In this document: in pieces, positions 1 through 5,568 of the stretch
Numbering within the stretch: the first letter of the stretch is position 1
Layout: each line of letters opens with the position of its first letter
Assembly (NCBI GenBank): GCA_030631415.1
Contig: DAOVLE010000219.1
Span: 1-8,748 of the forward strand
Origin: JAAEQG01 sp023133475
GTDB taxonomy: Bacteria > Planctomycetota > Phycisphaerae > UBA1845
Direction: 5' to 3'
Length of the DNA: 8,748 bases
The notes under the pieces: generated by a model
Database searches by the model: none
Told to the model about the DNA's origin: nothing
Seen by the model: only the letters and a program-made list of their open reading frames with translations
Made by a program: the position numbers and the translations under genes

Positions 1-165
1 AAAAACACGGGTGCGCCGCCCACAAGGGGCGACGCTACAGACTAAATCGACAAGCCCTAAAGCGGTGGGCCACCCGCCTGATGCCACAAAATATGGCCAC
101 ACCTGCCAACCACCACTGGGCGGCGGGGGCGTGACAAGTGAATTATTGAGGGTACTATTTCCGTT

Positions 166-205
166 ACGCCGTCTTCCGGGAATGGGGATAATCGGCGTCT
201 TTTTT
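166..205 (+). terminator. Terminator-like hairpin with T run
   Basis: ACGCCG (166-171) is the exact reverse complement of CGGCGT (193-198). A shorter inner pairing (175-177 with 186-188) is possible, and the right arm is followed directly by TCTTTTTT ending at 205. This is the layout of a Rho-independent terminator for a plus-strand transcript entering from the left. It sits just before the sigma-54 promoter of the dehydrogenase gene, so it would insulate that gene from upstream transcription. The internal loop is large, so strength is uncertain. Confidence 0.5.
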
Positions 206-225
206 CGCTCCGCGAGGCGACCTTT

Positions 226-242
226 TTGGCACGCAAATTGCG
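226..242 (+). promoter_or_regulatory. Sigma-54 (-24/-12) promoter for the glutamate dehydrogenase gene
   Basis: The sequence TTGGCACGCAAATTGCG matches the RpoN consensus YTGGCACGrNNNTTGCW at nearly every fixed position. The invariant GG (228-229) and GC (240-241) are separated by exactly 10 bp, as the family requires. Transcription should start near 253, giving a leader of about 106 nt before the ATG at 359. Sigma-54 promoters need an AAA+ enhancer-binding activator, often NtrC for nitrogen genes. I see no convincing enhancer site in 1-225, so the activator is unknown. Confidence 0.8.
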
Positions 243-358
243 CTCGATCGTCTGGCGAAAGTGAAGACCGCAAATGCATTAGGCTCAGGTGATGCCTCCC
301 CAGGGCTTAGGAGGAGTGCGACCCTCTGCCGTAAAGAAAAAGGCGAAAGGATCAGAGA

Positions 359-1645
359 ATGAGCACGAAACCGTTTAACGCCTTCGAGATGGCTCAGACA
401 CAGTTCGACAAGATGGCTGAGCTGCTTGGCCTCGACCAGGCTACCAGAGACTTGTTGCGGCAGCCCATGCGGGAGTACCACTTTAGTCTGCCGGTCCGAA
501 TGGACGACGGCAGCGTCAAGGTGTTCCGCGGGTTTCGCGTACAGCACAACGACGCCCGAGGCCCGGGCAAGGGCGGCATTCGCTTCCACCCCCAGGAGAC
601 GATCGACACGGTGCGTGCCCTCTCAATGTGGATGACGTGGAAGTGCGCGGTTGTCAACCTCCCACTGGGCGGAAGCAAGGGCGGCGTCATCTGTGAGCCG
701 CACAGCCTCAGTCAGCGAGAGCAGGAAGGCCTCTGCCGGGCCTGGGTCCGCCAAATTGCTCGCGACATCGGGCCTGTCCGCGATGTTCCCGCCCCGGACG
801 TCATGACCAGCGGGCAACACATGCTCTGGATGCTCGACGAGTTCGAGCATATCCACGGCGGCAAGTACCCGGGCGTCATCACCGGCAAGCCCGTCGGCAT
901 GGGCGGTTCGCTAGGCCGCACCGAAGCCACCGGCTACGGCGTCGTGTTCACCATCCGCGAGGCGCTCAAGGAACTGAACATCAAAGCCCAGGATACAACC
1001 GCCTGTGTGCAGGGCTTCGGCAACGTCGCCCAATACGCCATCGAGCTCTATCAGCAGATCGGCGGCAAGGTGATCTGCGTCTCCTGCTGGGACCAGGAAG
1101 CCAGCCAGGCCAATTGCTTCCGCAAGGCCGACGGCGTTAGTCTGGAGGAGTTGCAAAAGATCACCGACCGCTTCGGCGGAATCAACAAGCAGAAAGCTGC
1201 TGATCTCGGCTACGAGGTCTTGCCGGGAGATGCCTGGATCGAGCAGGACGTGGACATCCTGATCCCCTCCGCGCTCGAGAACTCGATCACCGGCGACAAC
1301 GTGGGCAGGATATCCAAGCGGGTCAAGCTCATCTCCGAGGGGGCCAACGGGCCGACGACGCCCGAGGCGGACCATGTTCTGCACGAGCGTGGCATCTTCG
1401 TAGTCCCGGACTTCCTGGCCAACGCCGGCGGCGTCACGTGCAGCTACCTCGAGCAGGTGCAGAGCAATATGAATTACTTCTGGGAGAAGGACGAGGTGCT
1501 CGGCAAACTCGACGTGATGATGACGACGGCGTTTATCGGCGTGAGCGACATGGCCAAGAAACGCAAGTTGTACATGCGCGACGCCGCTTATGTGATCTCG
1601 ATCGCGCGCGTTGCCCAGGCATGCAGGGACCGCGGCTGGGTTTAG
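359..1645 (+). CDS. gdhA: Glu/Leu-type NAD(P)-dependent dehydrogenase, probably glutamate dehydrogenase
   Basis: This cytoplasmic enzyme would reversibly interconvert glutamate and 2-oxoglutarate plus ammonia, using NAD(H) or NADP(H). The 428 residues fit the usual length of hexameric glutamate dehydrogenases. Visible motifs are GPGKGGIR (68-75), the active-site segment LPLGGSKGG (101-109, Lys107), DVPAPDV (142-148) with the catalytic Asp147, and GFGNVA (219-224), the dinucleotide-binding Rossmann turn. Near the C-terminus lie SALENSIT and NAGGVT. The ATG at 359 is preceded by GAAAGGA (345-351) at 7 nt. A stronger-looking AGGAGGA at 309-315 has no usable start behind it and can pair with CCTCC (295-299). 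The sigma-54 promoter upstream suggests control by nitrogen status. After the second strand of the Rossmann fold the protein reads VSCWD where many relatives have an SD pair, so cofactor choice cannot be read off. A leucine dehydrogenase-like specificity is less likely. Confidence 0.93.
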   Translation: MSTKPFNAFEMAQTQFDKMAELLGLDQATRDLLRQPMREYHFSLPVRMDDGSVKVFRGFRVQHNDARGPGKGGIRFHPQETIDTVRALSMWMTWKCAVVNLPLGGSKGGVICEPHSLSQREQEGLCRAWVRQIARDIGPVRDVPAPDVMTSGQHMLWMLDEFEHIHGGKYPGVITGKPVGMGGSLGRTEATGYGVVFTIREALKELNIKAQDTTACVQGFGNVAQYAIELYQQIGGKVICVSCWDQEASQANCFRKADGVSLEELQKITDRFGGINKQKAADLGYEVLPGDAWIEQDVDILIPSALENSITGDNVGRISKRVKLISEGANGPTTPEADHVLHERGIFVVPDFLANAGGVTCSYLEQVQSNMNYFWEKDEVLGKLDVMMTTAFIGVSDMAKKRKLYMRDAAYVISIARVAQACRDRGWV

Positions 1646-1769
1646 CCCGCATTTCTCGCACCACAGAGAACGCGGAGATCGCGGAGAATGGAGAATTGAG
1701 AATAAACGTAGGGCGGGTTCTACCCACTGCGCGATGCTACAGCGGCGGGTGAAACCCGCCCTACACCTG
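1646..1769 (+). repeat. Composite palindromic intergenic repeat, copy A
   Basis: The repeat starts at the base after the dehydrogenase stop codon with CCCGCATTTCTCGCA. It continues through a CAGAGAACGCGGAGATCGCGGAG module and a GAGAATGGAGAATTGAG module, and ends in a palindrome: GTAGGGCGGGTT (1708-1719) pairs exactly with AACCCGCCCTAC (1753-1764). An alternative small hairpin, GGCGGGT (1744-1750) with ACCCGCC (1754-1760), competes for the same right arm. Copy B at 5275-5390 is the same composite in the opposite orientation. The palindrome could act as a transcription end between the convergent dehydrogenase and glycosyltransferase genes, but it lacks a T run. Confidence 0.85.
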
Positions 1770-1780
1770 ACCCACATTTT

Positions 1781-3091
1781 TTATGAACGCAGAGGCGCAG
1801 AGAGCGCAGAGAAGAAGGGAGGGCACCTAACGACAACGCTTCCCATCCCCCCATTTTCCATTTTTAATTTTCCATTTTCCATTTTCTGCGTGCTCCGCGG
1901 TGGTTCTTTGGTGTTGGTTTTTTGCATGACGATCGCGGACAGGCGTTCGACAACCGCCTCCCATGAGTCATCAGCTACGCTTTGCAGGCGCTTTCGTCTA
2001 AGCTGCGTGGTTGGAGGTGCGAAGCTCCCCTCGCCGTTGGTGGGCAGCACCCGGTCACACGCCCGGGCAAATCGGTCAGCCCCGTCGGCGATGATTATAT
2101 GCTGGTCATAAAGGCGGGCTTCCGGCAACGGCGTGGAGGCCACCGCCAACCCGGCAGCGAGGTACTCGCGCATTTTTATGGGGTTCACCGAGCGTGTCAT
2201 GGCGGTGCGCTTGAAGGGCAGCATGGCGGCGTCGAAGGCCCGAGCATAGGCTGGAAGTGCGGAATACGCCCGCCGACCCAGCAGATGAACATTGGGCACG
2301 CCACGCAGGCTGGTGACATCAGTAAGCACTTCACCGATCAGCACAAAGGTGTAGTTCGGGCGCTTGCGGGCCACCTCGGCGATCAGCCGGCAATCAATCC
2401 AATGGTGCAGCACCCCGAAGAAACCGATCATCGGATGACCCAGGCCAACCAGGCCCGCCGGAACCGGCAACTCCTCTTCAATCGCCCGGGCGAAGTGTGC
2501 CGTGTCAACCCCGTGACGCACCAGGTGCGTGCAGGGGTGCAGCGGGCTCTTGGACTCGAACAATGCCGCCGAGGTGGTGATCAGCACGTCGGCGACATCG
2601 ATCTGGGCGCGTTCCTCGCGGGTGACATACTCCGCGTCGAACCCCTCGAACCGGGCGTGCTCGTCAACACAGTAATACACAAACCGCTCTTCGTCGAACC
2701 TGCCGGCCAGAAAGGCGGTGTCCGGGGCAAAGGACCAAATCTGCACCGGGCGCCCGGCGGCACCATCGAGCCGCGACATTGCCTTGCGAATCGCACGGGC
2801 AACCAGATGCTCATTCGCATTCTTAAGAAAACGACGGCGGGGAGCCGGGAACACCGGCGGGGTGATCTGCACCATGCTCGATGACACCCGCTGCACCCCC
2901 TTGGCGACTTTCCGCAAGGTGGACAGGGCGTTGAGCATATCCGCGCGAGTGGGGGCCGGGCGCCGTGTGCCGCGATAGTTCACCCACACCACGTGATTGC
3001 ACCGTGCAAGAATCTTCATGATCTGATGCTTGCTTGTGGGATCATATTCCCAGTCGCTTGCCAGACAAATGATCGTGCGGTTGGTTATCAT
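1781..3091 (-). CDS. GT-B glycosyltransferase (GT4/TuaH-like) of the exopolysaccharide operon
   Basis: This cytoplasmic enzyme probably adds a sugar from a nucleotide donor to a lipid-linked or growing polysaccharide; donor and acceptor cannot be told. The protein has 436 residues and a GT-B layout. The N-terminal half opens with ICLASDWEYDPTSKHQIM, like TuaH-type transferases. The C-terminal half has the linker PMIGFFGVLHHWID, the strand YTFVLIGE, and the donor-site stretch NPIKMREYLAAGLAVAS, the usual NPxKxxEYxAxG motif. The ATG at 3091 was chosen because family similarity begins there and it lies 22 nt after the stop of the autokinase gene. Its ribosome-binding site is weak, which fits coupling within an operon. 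Upstream residues in the same frame come from shadow reading of the autokinase gene. The last 42 residues (395-436) are encoded by repeat DNA and are not part of the fold. Confidence 0.85.
   Translation of the reverse strand: MITNRTIICLASDWEYDPTSKHQIMKILARCNHVVWVNYRGTRRPAPTRADMLNALSTLRKVAKGVQRVSSSMVQITPPVFPAPRRRFLKNANEHLVARAIRKAMSRLDGAAGRPVQIWSFAPDTAFLAGRFDEERFVYYCVDEHARFEGFDAEYVTREERAQIDVADVLITTSAALFESKSPLHPCTHLVRHGVDTAHFARAIEEELPVPAGLVGLGHPMIGFFGVLHHWIDCRLIAEVARKRPNYTFVLIGEVLTDVTSLRGVPNVHLLGRRAYSALPAYARAFDAAMLPFKRTAMTRSVNPIKMREYLAAGLAVASTPLPEARLYDQHIIIADGADRFARACDRVLPTNGEGSFAPPTTQLRRKRLQSVADDSWEAVVERLSAIVMQKTNTKEPPRSTQKMENGKLKMENGGMGSVVVRCPPFFSALSAPLRS
1784..1909 (+). repeat. CGCAGAG and CCATTTT heptamer modules inside the glycosyltransferase 3' end
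   Basis: Two more modules of the intergenic repeat set lie inside the coding end of the minus-strand glycosyltransferase. CGCAGAG occurs three times (1788-1794, 1796-1802, 1805-1811). Five tandem heptamers of CCATTTT type fill 1851-1885, the third being TAATTTT. From 1886 to about 1909 a CTGCG-TGCTCCGCGGTGG stretch resembles, in reverse complement, the CGCGGAG module of copy A. These modules explain why the C-terminus of the enzyme does not look like its family. Confidence 0.8.
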
Positions 3092-3113
3092 GGGTAATTC
3101 GTGCAGTTCGGCT

Positions 3114-3992
3114 CTACCGAGGAGTCTTGTCGGCACCGTAGTTGTAGTACCGGTAATAATTGTACCGATACCCGTAGCCGGCCCCGCGCTCCGTCCGCCC
3201 GACCAGCACGCACCCGGTGATGGGGATGTTGTTGGCCTGGAGGAGGCGGACGGCACGCTTGGTCAGCGGTTCCGGGGTGCGGTGCATTCGGATCACCATA
3301 ATCACCCCCGAACAGTGCTGCCCGATGACCCCGGCATCGGTGACCGTGGTGGCAGGCGGTGTGTCCACAATCGTGAAGTTGTATTGCGACTCGAACCAAC
3401 GAAACACCGGGCGTGCAGTCACCGCCCCGAGTAGTTCGGGGGCACTCCTGCCGTTCAAGTTGCCGGCGGCAATAAAATGCAGGTTGGGCACCGGCGTTTT
3501 TTGAATCACCTCGGTGTAGTTGGCTTTGCCGGCCAACAACTCCGCCAATCCCGGGGATTTCGGCAGATTCAACACCCGGGCCAGCGAACTGCGGCGGAAA
3601 TCCGCGTCCACCAACAGGACGTTGAAGTGCCGAATCTCCCCAAGAGTAAATGCCAGATTCACCGCGGTGATGGTCTTGCCCTCGGCGGGCACGCTGCTGG
3701 TGACCGCCAGCACGGCGTGCTCGTTGTACTGATTGAGGCTCAACAGGCGGGTGCGCAGAGACCGGTATTGCTCGCTGACCAACGACGAGCAATCGTAATA
3801 CGCCACCAATGCCTCGTTCATGCCCTCGCGAAGAGGGAGCGGTTCGCCGGCCTCTCGGGCATCGTCGGGCCAAGTGGTGGCGGGTTTTTGCGCCGGTTGC
3901 GTGCTTCCTCCGGCGCTGTCCACGACAACGTCGGCGAGGCGGGCCTGACGCTCCTGCTCCGCTTTTTTCAGGGCTTCAGCAATACGTCCCAT
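3114..3992 (-). CDS. Bacterial tyrosine autokinase (BY-kinase, CpsD/XrtA-associated type)
   Basis: This cytoplasmic P-loop kinase would regulate polysaccharide polymerisation and export through cycles of tyrosine autophosphorylation. The 292 residues open with a helical MGRIAEALKKAEQERQARL, typical of exosortase-associated autokinases. Then come EQYRSLR (74-80, the ExxRxxR oligomerisation motif), Walker A SSVPAEGKT (99-107, Lys106), Walker A' VLLVDADFRR (125-134), and Walker B FTIVDTPP (206-213, Asp210). The tail has eight tyrosines in 13 residues (273-285, YGYRYNYYRYYNY), the expected phosphorylation cluster. There is no transmembrane Wzz part, so a separate membrane activator would be needed; none is in the window. 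The first Gly of the usual GEGK loop is Ala103. I chose the ATG at 3992 because the conserved N-terminus starts there; a TTG nine codons upstream is also open. It follows the OPX gene after 84 nt and precedes the glycosyltransferase. Confidence 0.9.
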   Translation of the reverse strand: MGRIAEALKKAEQERQARLADVVVDSAGGSTQPAQKPATTWPDDAREAGEPLPLREGMNEALVAYYDCSSLVSEQYRSLRTRLLSLNQYNEHAVLAVTSSVPAEGKTITAVNLAFTLGEIRHFNVLLVDADFRRSSLARVLNLPKSPGLAELLAGKANYTEVIQKTPVPNLHFIAAGNLNGRSAPELLGAVTARPVFRWFESQYNFTIVDTPPATTVTDAGVIGQHCSGVIMVIRMHRTPEPLTKRAVRLLQANNIPITGCVLVGRTERGAGYGYRYNYYRYYNYGADKTPR

Positions 3993-4076
3993 GCCTGCTC
4001 GCTCTTCAAACAAAAACAACCGAACATATTACCCGGCAGCACGCGAGTGATCGGCTCTGTTGTGGTGACCTCGCGT

Positions 4077-4865
4077 TCAGTCATCATCATCGTCGTTCTC
4101 ATACACGTTGTTGGCGCTCATAATCGAAGCCGGGTATTGGTACGCTTGGACAATAGGGGAGAATGGGAACAGTAGTTCCTGCAATCGCAATCCCACCCAT
4201 CCCAGCGGTGTCGGAGGGACATATACGATGTCGTTTGGCTCCAGCAGCACGTTTTGTGTCAGATCGCCCTTTTTGATCATTCTGTCGAGATCGATGGTAA
4301 TGGTCTTGCGTTCGTCCTTGTCCGGGCTGGCCCGAATGATCTTGATCCGGCTTCTCCAGGCCAGAAAACTCATGCCCGACCCCGCCAGAACATCCAAAAG
4401 CGTATCTCTGCCGGTGTAGGGTCTTGCTCCGCCGCTGAAGTCCGTCCCCCCCATGGTGCCGCCCATCCCGCTGTTGCTTCCGCCCACCATTCCGAAGACA
4501 TAGAACTTCTTGCTGTTGTAGCCGGTAACCACCACTTGAACCTTGGGGGTCTTGTAGTAAGGGCGCAGCAGCTCGGTGAGTTTCAGTGCGATTTCCTTGG
4601 CGGTCATTCCGACGACCTTCACATCCCCGAGTAGGGGGAGGGTGATTTTCCCGTCGGGATGAATGTTTCCGCCGAGCCCGTCGACCTCCAGAATTCGCGG
4701 GGCTCGGATCAGGATGGCGTCCGGAATGCTCACACGGTATTCGATGGCGGACACCTGGACCTTGTTGGCATCGAGGAAGTAGCGGAGGTCTTTGTTCGTG
4801 CTCGAGCAACCCACCCCAGTCAGAATCAACCAGCCGACCCCAGTTGTTATCAGGGCTTTGCCCAT
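4077..4865 (-). CDS. Polysaccharide export lipoprotein, OPX/Wza family
   Basis: Proteins of this family form the outer-membrane channel through which capsule or exopolysaccharide leaves the cell. The 262 residues begin with a signal peptide, MGKALITTGVGWLILTGVGC, with Cys20 as the probable lipidated residue. The position three before the Cys is Gly rather than the usual Leu, so the lipobox is imperfect. The polysaccharide export domain covers roughly 42-116 (YRVSIPDAILIRAP to PKVQVVVTGYN), followed by an SLBB-like region from about 120 to 215. A Gly-rich insertion (128-152) interrupts that region. The segment 223-248 (WVGLRLQELLFPFSPIVQAY) could be the terminal membrane-spanning amphipathic helix. 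The end is strongly acidic (ENDDDDD). The start at 4865 has AAGGA eight nt upstream. It is first gene of the minus-strand operon with the autokinase and glycosyltransferase. Confidence 0.88.
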   Translation of the reverse strand: MGKALITTGVGWLILTGVGCSSTNKDLRYFLDANKVQVSAIEYRVSIPDAILIRAPRILEVDGLGGNIHPDGKITLPLLGDVKVVGMTAKEIALKLTELLRPYYKTPKVQVVVTGYNSKKFYVFGMVGGSNSGMGGTMGGTDFSGGARPYTGRDTLLDVLAGSGMSFLAWRSRIKIIRASPDKDERKTITIDLDRMIKKGDLTQNVLLEPNDIVYVPPTPLGWVGLRLQELLFPFSPIVQAYQYPASIMSANNVYENDDDDD

Positions 4866-5048
4866 GTCTTGAATCCTTGTTCCGTCGCCTGCCGGCACCT
4901 GTGGTTCCGCTGCCCGGCAGCCGACTCGCTTCTCTCACGACTCGACACTTGCCGGTGCCGATCGGTCCCGCTATCCCCCGGAACAGGGGTATATCCGGAC
5001 ACTGTGGTTTATCGGGTGGCCGGGGCTGGTCCTGAATATAGTTGCCCA
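4866..5048. other. Leader and probable promoter region of the exopolysaccharide operon
   Basis: This gene-free stretch lies upstream of the OPX start on the minus strand. It should hold the operon promoter and leader. I see no promoter that matches a consensus well. The sequence is rich in short GC palindromes such as TGCCGGCA (4890-4897), so the leader is likely to be structured. No small open reading frame with a convincing ribosome-binding site was found. Confidence 0.4.
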
Positions 5049-5100
5049 GAATTGAGAATGGAGAATTGAGAATGGAGAATGGAGAATGGAGAATGAAGAA
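5049..5100 (+). repeat. Heptanucleotide tandem tract GAATGGA
   Basis: Seven consecutive heptamers of the form GAAT(T/G)GA run from 5049 to 5097, the last being GAATGAA. The same GAGAATGGAGAATTGAG motif occurs once inside copy A (about 1685-1700), and a shorter GAGAATTGAGAAT appears, in reverse, in copy B. The tract lies between the divergent OPX and ATPase genes and is not coding in any plausible frame. Confidence 0.9.
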
Positions 5101-5127
5101 GCGTGGCGATCGCAACCGCGCCGGTGT

Positions 5128-5210
5128 GTTTAGCGGCGATAAGTCCGCAACGTTTAGCGGCGACAATCCACAGCGTTTAGCGGCGACAAATCCGCAGCGT
5201 TTAGCGGCGA
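5128..5210 (+). repeat. Four direct repeats of GTTTAGCGGCGA, 23-24 nt period
   Basis: The 12-mer GTTTAGCGGCGA occurs without mismatch at 5128-5139, 5152-5163, 5175-5186 and 5199-5210. The starts are 24, 23 and 24 nt apart. The 11-12 nt between copies are also related (TAAGTCCGCAAC, CAATCCACAGC, CAAATCCGCAGC). The 23-nt step breaks any reading frame, so this is not a coding repeat. It sits about 265-345 bp upstream of the OPX start and 360-440 bp before the ATPase start. Confidence 0.9.
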
Positions 5211-5274
5211 CCCGAAGGGGAGCGTGGAGCGTGTAGTAGGTGAGCATGAAAAACTGAGAAAACGGCGTAACCAA

Positions 5275-5390
5275 CAGTTGTAGGGCGGGTTTTACCCGCC
5301 GTTGTGGCATCTCGCGGCGGGTAGAACTCGCCCCACGTTTATTCTCAATTCTCTGCGATCTCCGCGCTCTCTGGATGTGAGAAATGCGGG
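5275..5390 (-). repeat. Composite palindromic intergenic repeat, copy B (inverted relative to copy A)
   Basis: Read on the minus strand, this copy starts with CCCGCATTTCTCACA (5390-5376). It follows copy A module by module: an AGAGCGCGGAGATCGC stretch, GAGAATTGAGAATAAACG, GTTCTACCC, and the final GGCGGGT/ACCCGCC hairpin (5284-5290 with 5294-5300). By eye most positions agree; one 8-nt piece of copy A (a heptamer-like GAGAATGG) is missing here. Single-base changes are scattered through both arms. Copies A and B together flank the whole three-gene polysaccharide operon. Confidence 0.88.
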
Positions 5391-5407
5391 ATAGGTGCAT
5401 CCTCTAC

Positions 5408-5464
5408 TTGTTGCCTTGTTGCCTCATGCCTCATGCCTCTTGCCTCATGCCTCATGCCTCTTCC
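5408..5464 (+). repeat. TTGCCTC-type heptamer/octamer tract before the ATPase gene
   Basis: Two octamers TTGTTGCC (5408-5423) are followed by heptamers TCATGCC, TCATGCC, TCTTGCC, TCATGCC, TCATGCC and a truncated TCTTCC (5424-5464). The tract at 7377-7435 has the same octamer-then-heptamer order on the opposite strand, so the two form an inverted pair around the ATPase gene. Confidence 0.9.
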
Positions 5465-5568
5465 TCACGGGTTCACTGAATGTTTACCCTAAACCGCGGC
5501 TTGCGACAGACCGATATTCCATGCACGCCGTAAGTTGGGTTACGCCTCACGGGGCGTGCGGAGCTGCA

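Noticed and set aside
11..292. Small open frame before the dehydrogenase gene
   Set aside because: It crosses the terminator and sigma-54 promoter, lacks a ribosome-binding site and has no recognisable features.
911..1777. Long open frame antisense to the dehydrogenase gene
   Set aside because: It lies opposite a clear enzyme gene, has no recognisable domain, and is a side effect of GC-rich codon use.
1982..2884. 300-residue open frame antisense to the glycosyltransferase
   Set aside because: It mirrors a well-supported gene and its translation has no family features.
3990..4019. Upstream TTG start for the autokinase
   Set aside because: The conserved MGRIAEALKKAEQER start follows at the ATG at 3992, and the added residues have no counterpart in relatives.
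4930..5048. Resemblance of the minus-strand OPX leader to a c-di-GMP-I (GEMM) riboswitch, with GGGCAA, GGCC, TAAACCA and ATAGCGGG in the expected order
   Set aside because: The conserved GCAAAG segment and GNRA tetraloop are missing, and the pairing does not close. A covariance-model search would settle it; a significant hit would revive the idea.
5128..5210. CRISPR-like array
   Set aside because: The repeat is only 12 nt, the intervening bases are 11-12 nt and related to each other, and no cas gene is near.
4099..5400. 433-residue open frame overlapping the OPX gene on the same strand
   Set aside because: It reads the OPX gene out of frame and continues through repeat DNA.
5395..5568. Extended ATPase N-terminus with a hydrophobic, lipoprotein-like leader
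   Set aside because: The extra residues are encoded by the TCATGCC tandem tract and 5' flank. Family similarity starts exactly at the ATG at 5569.
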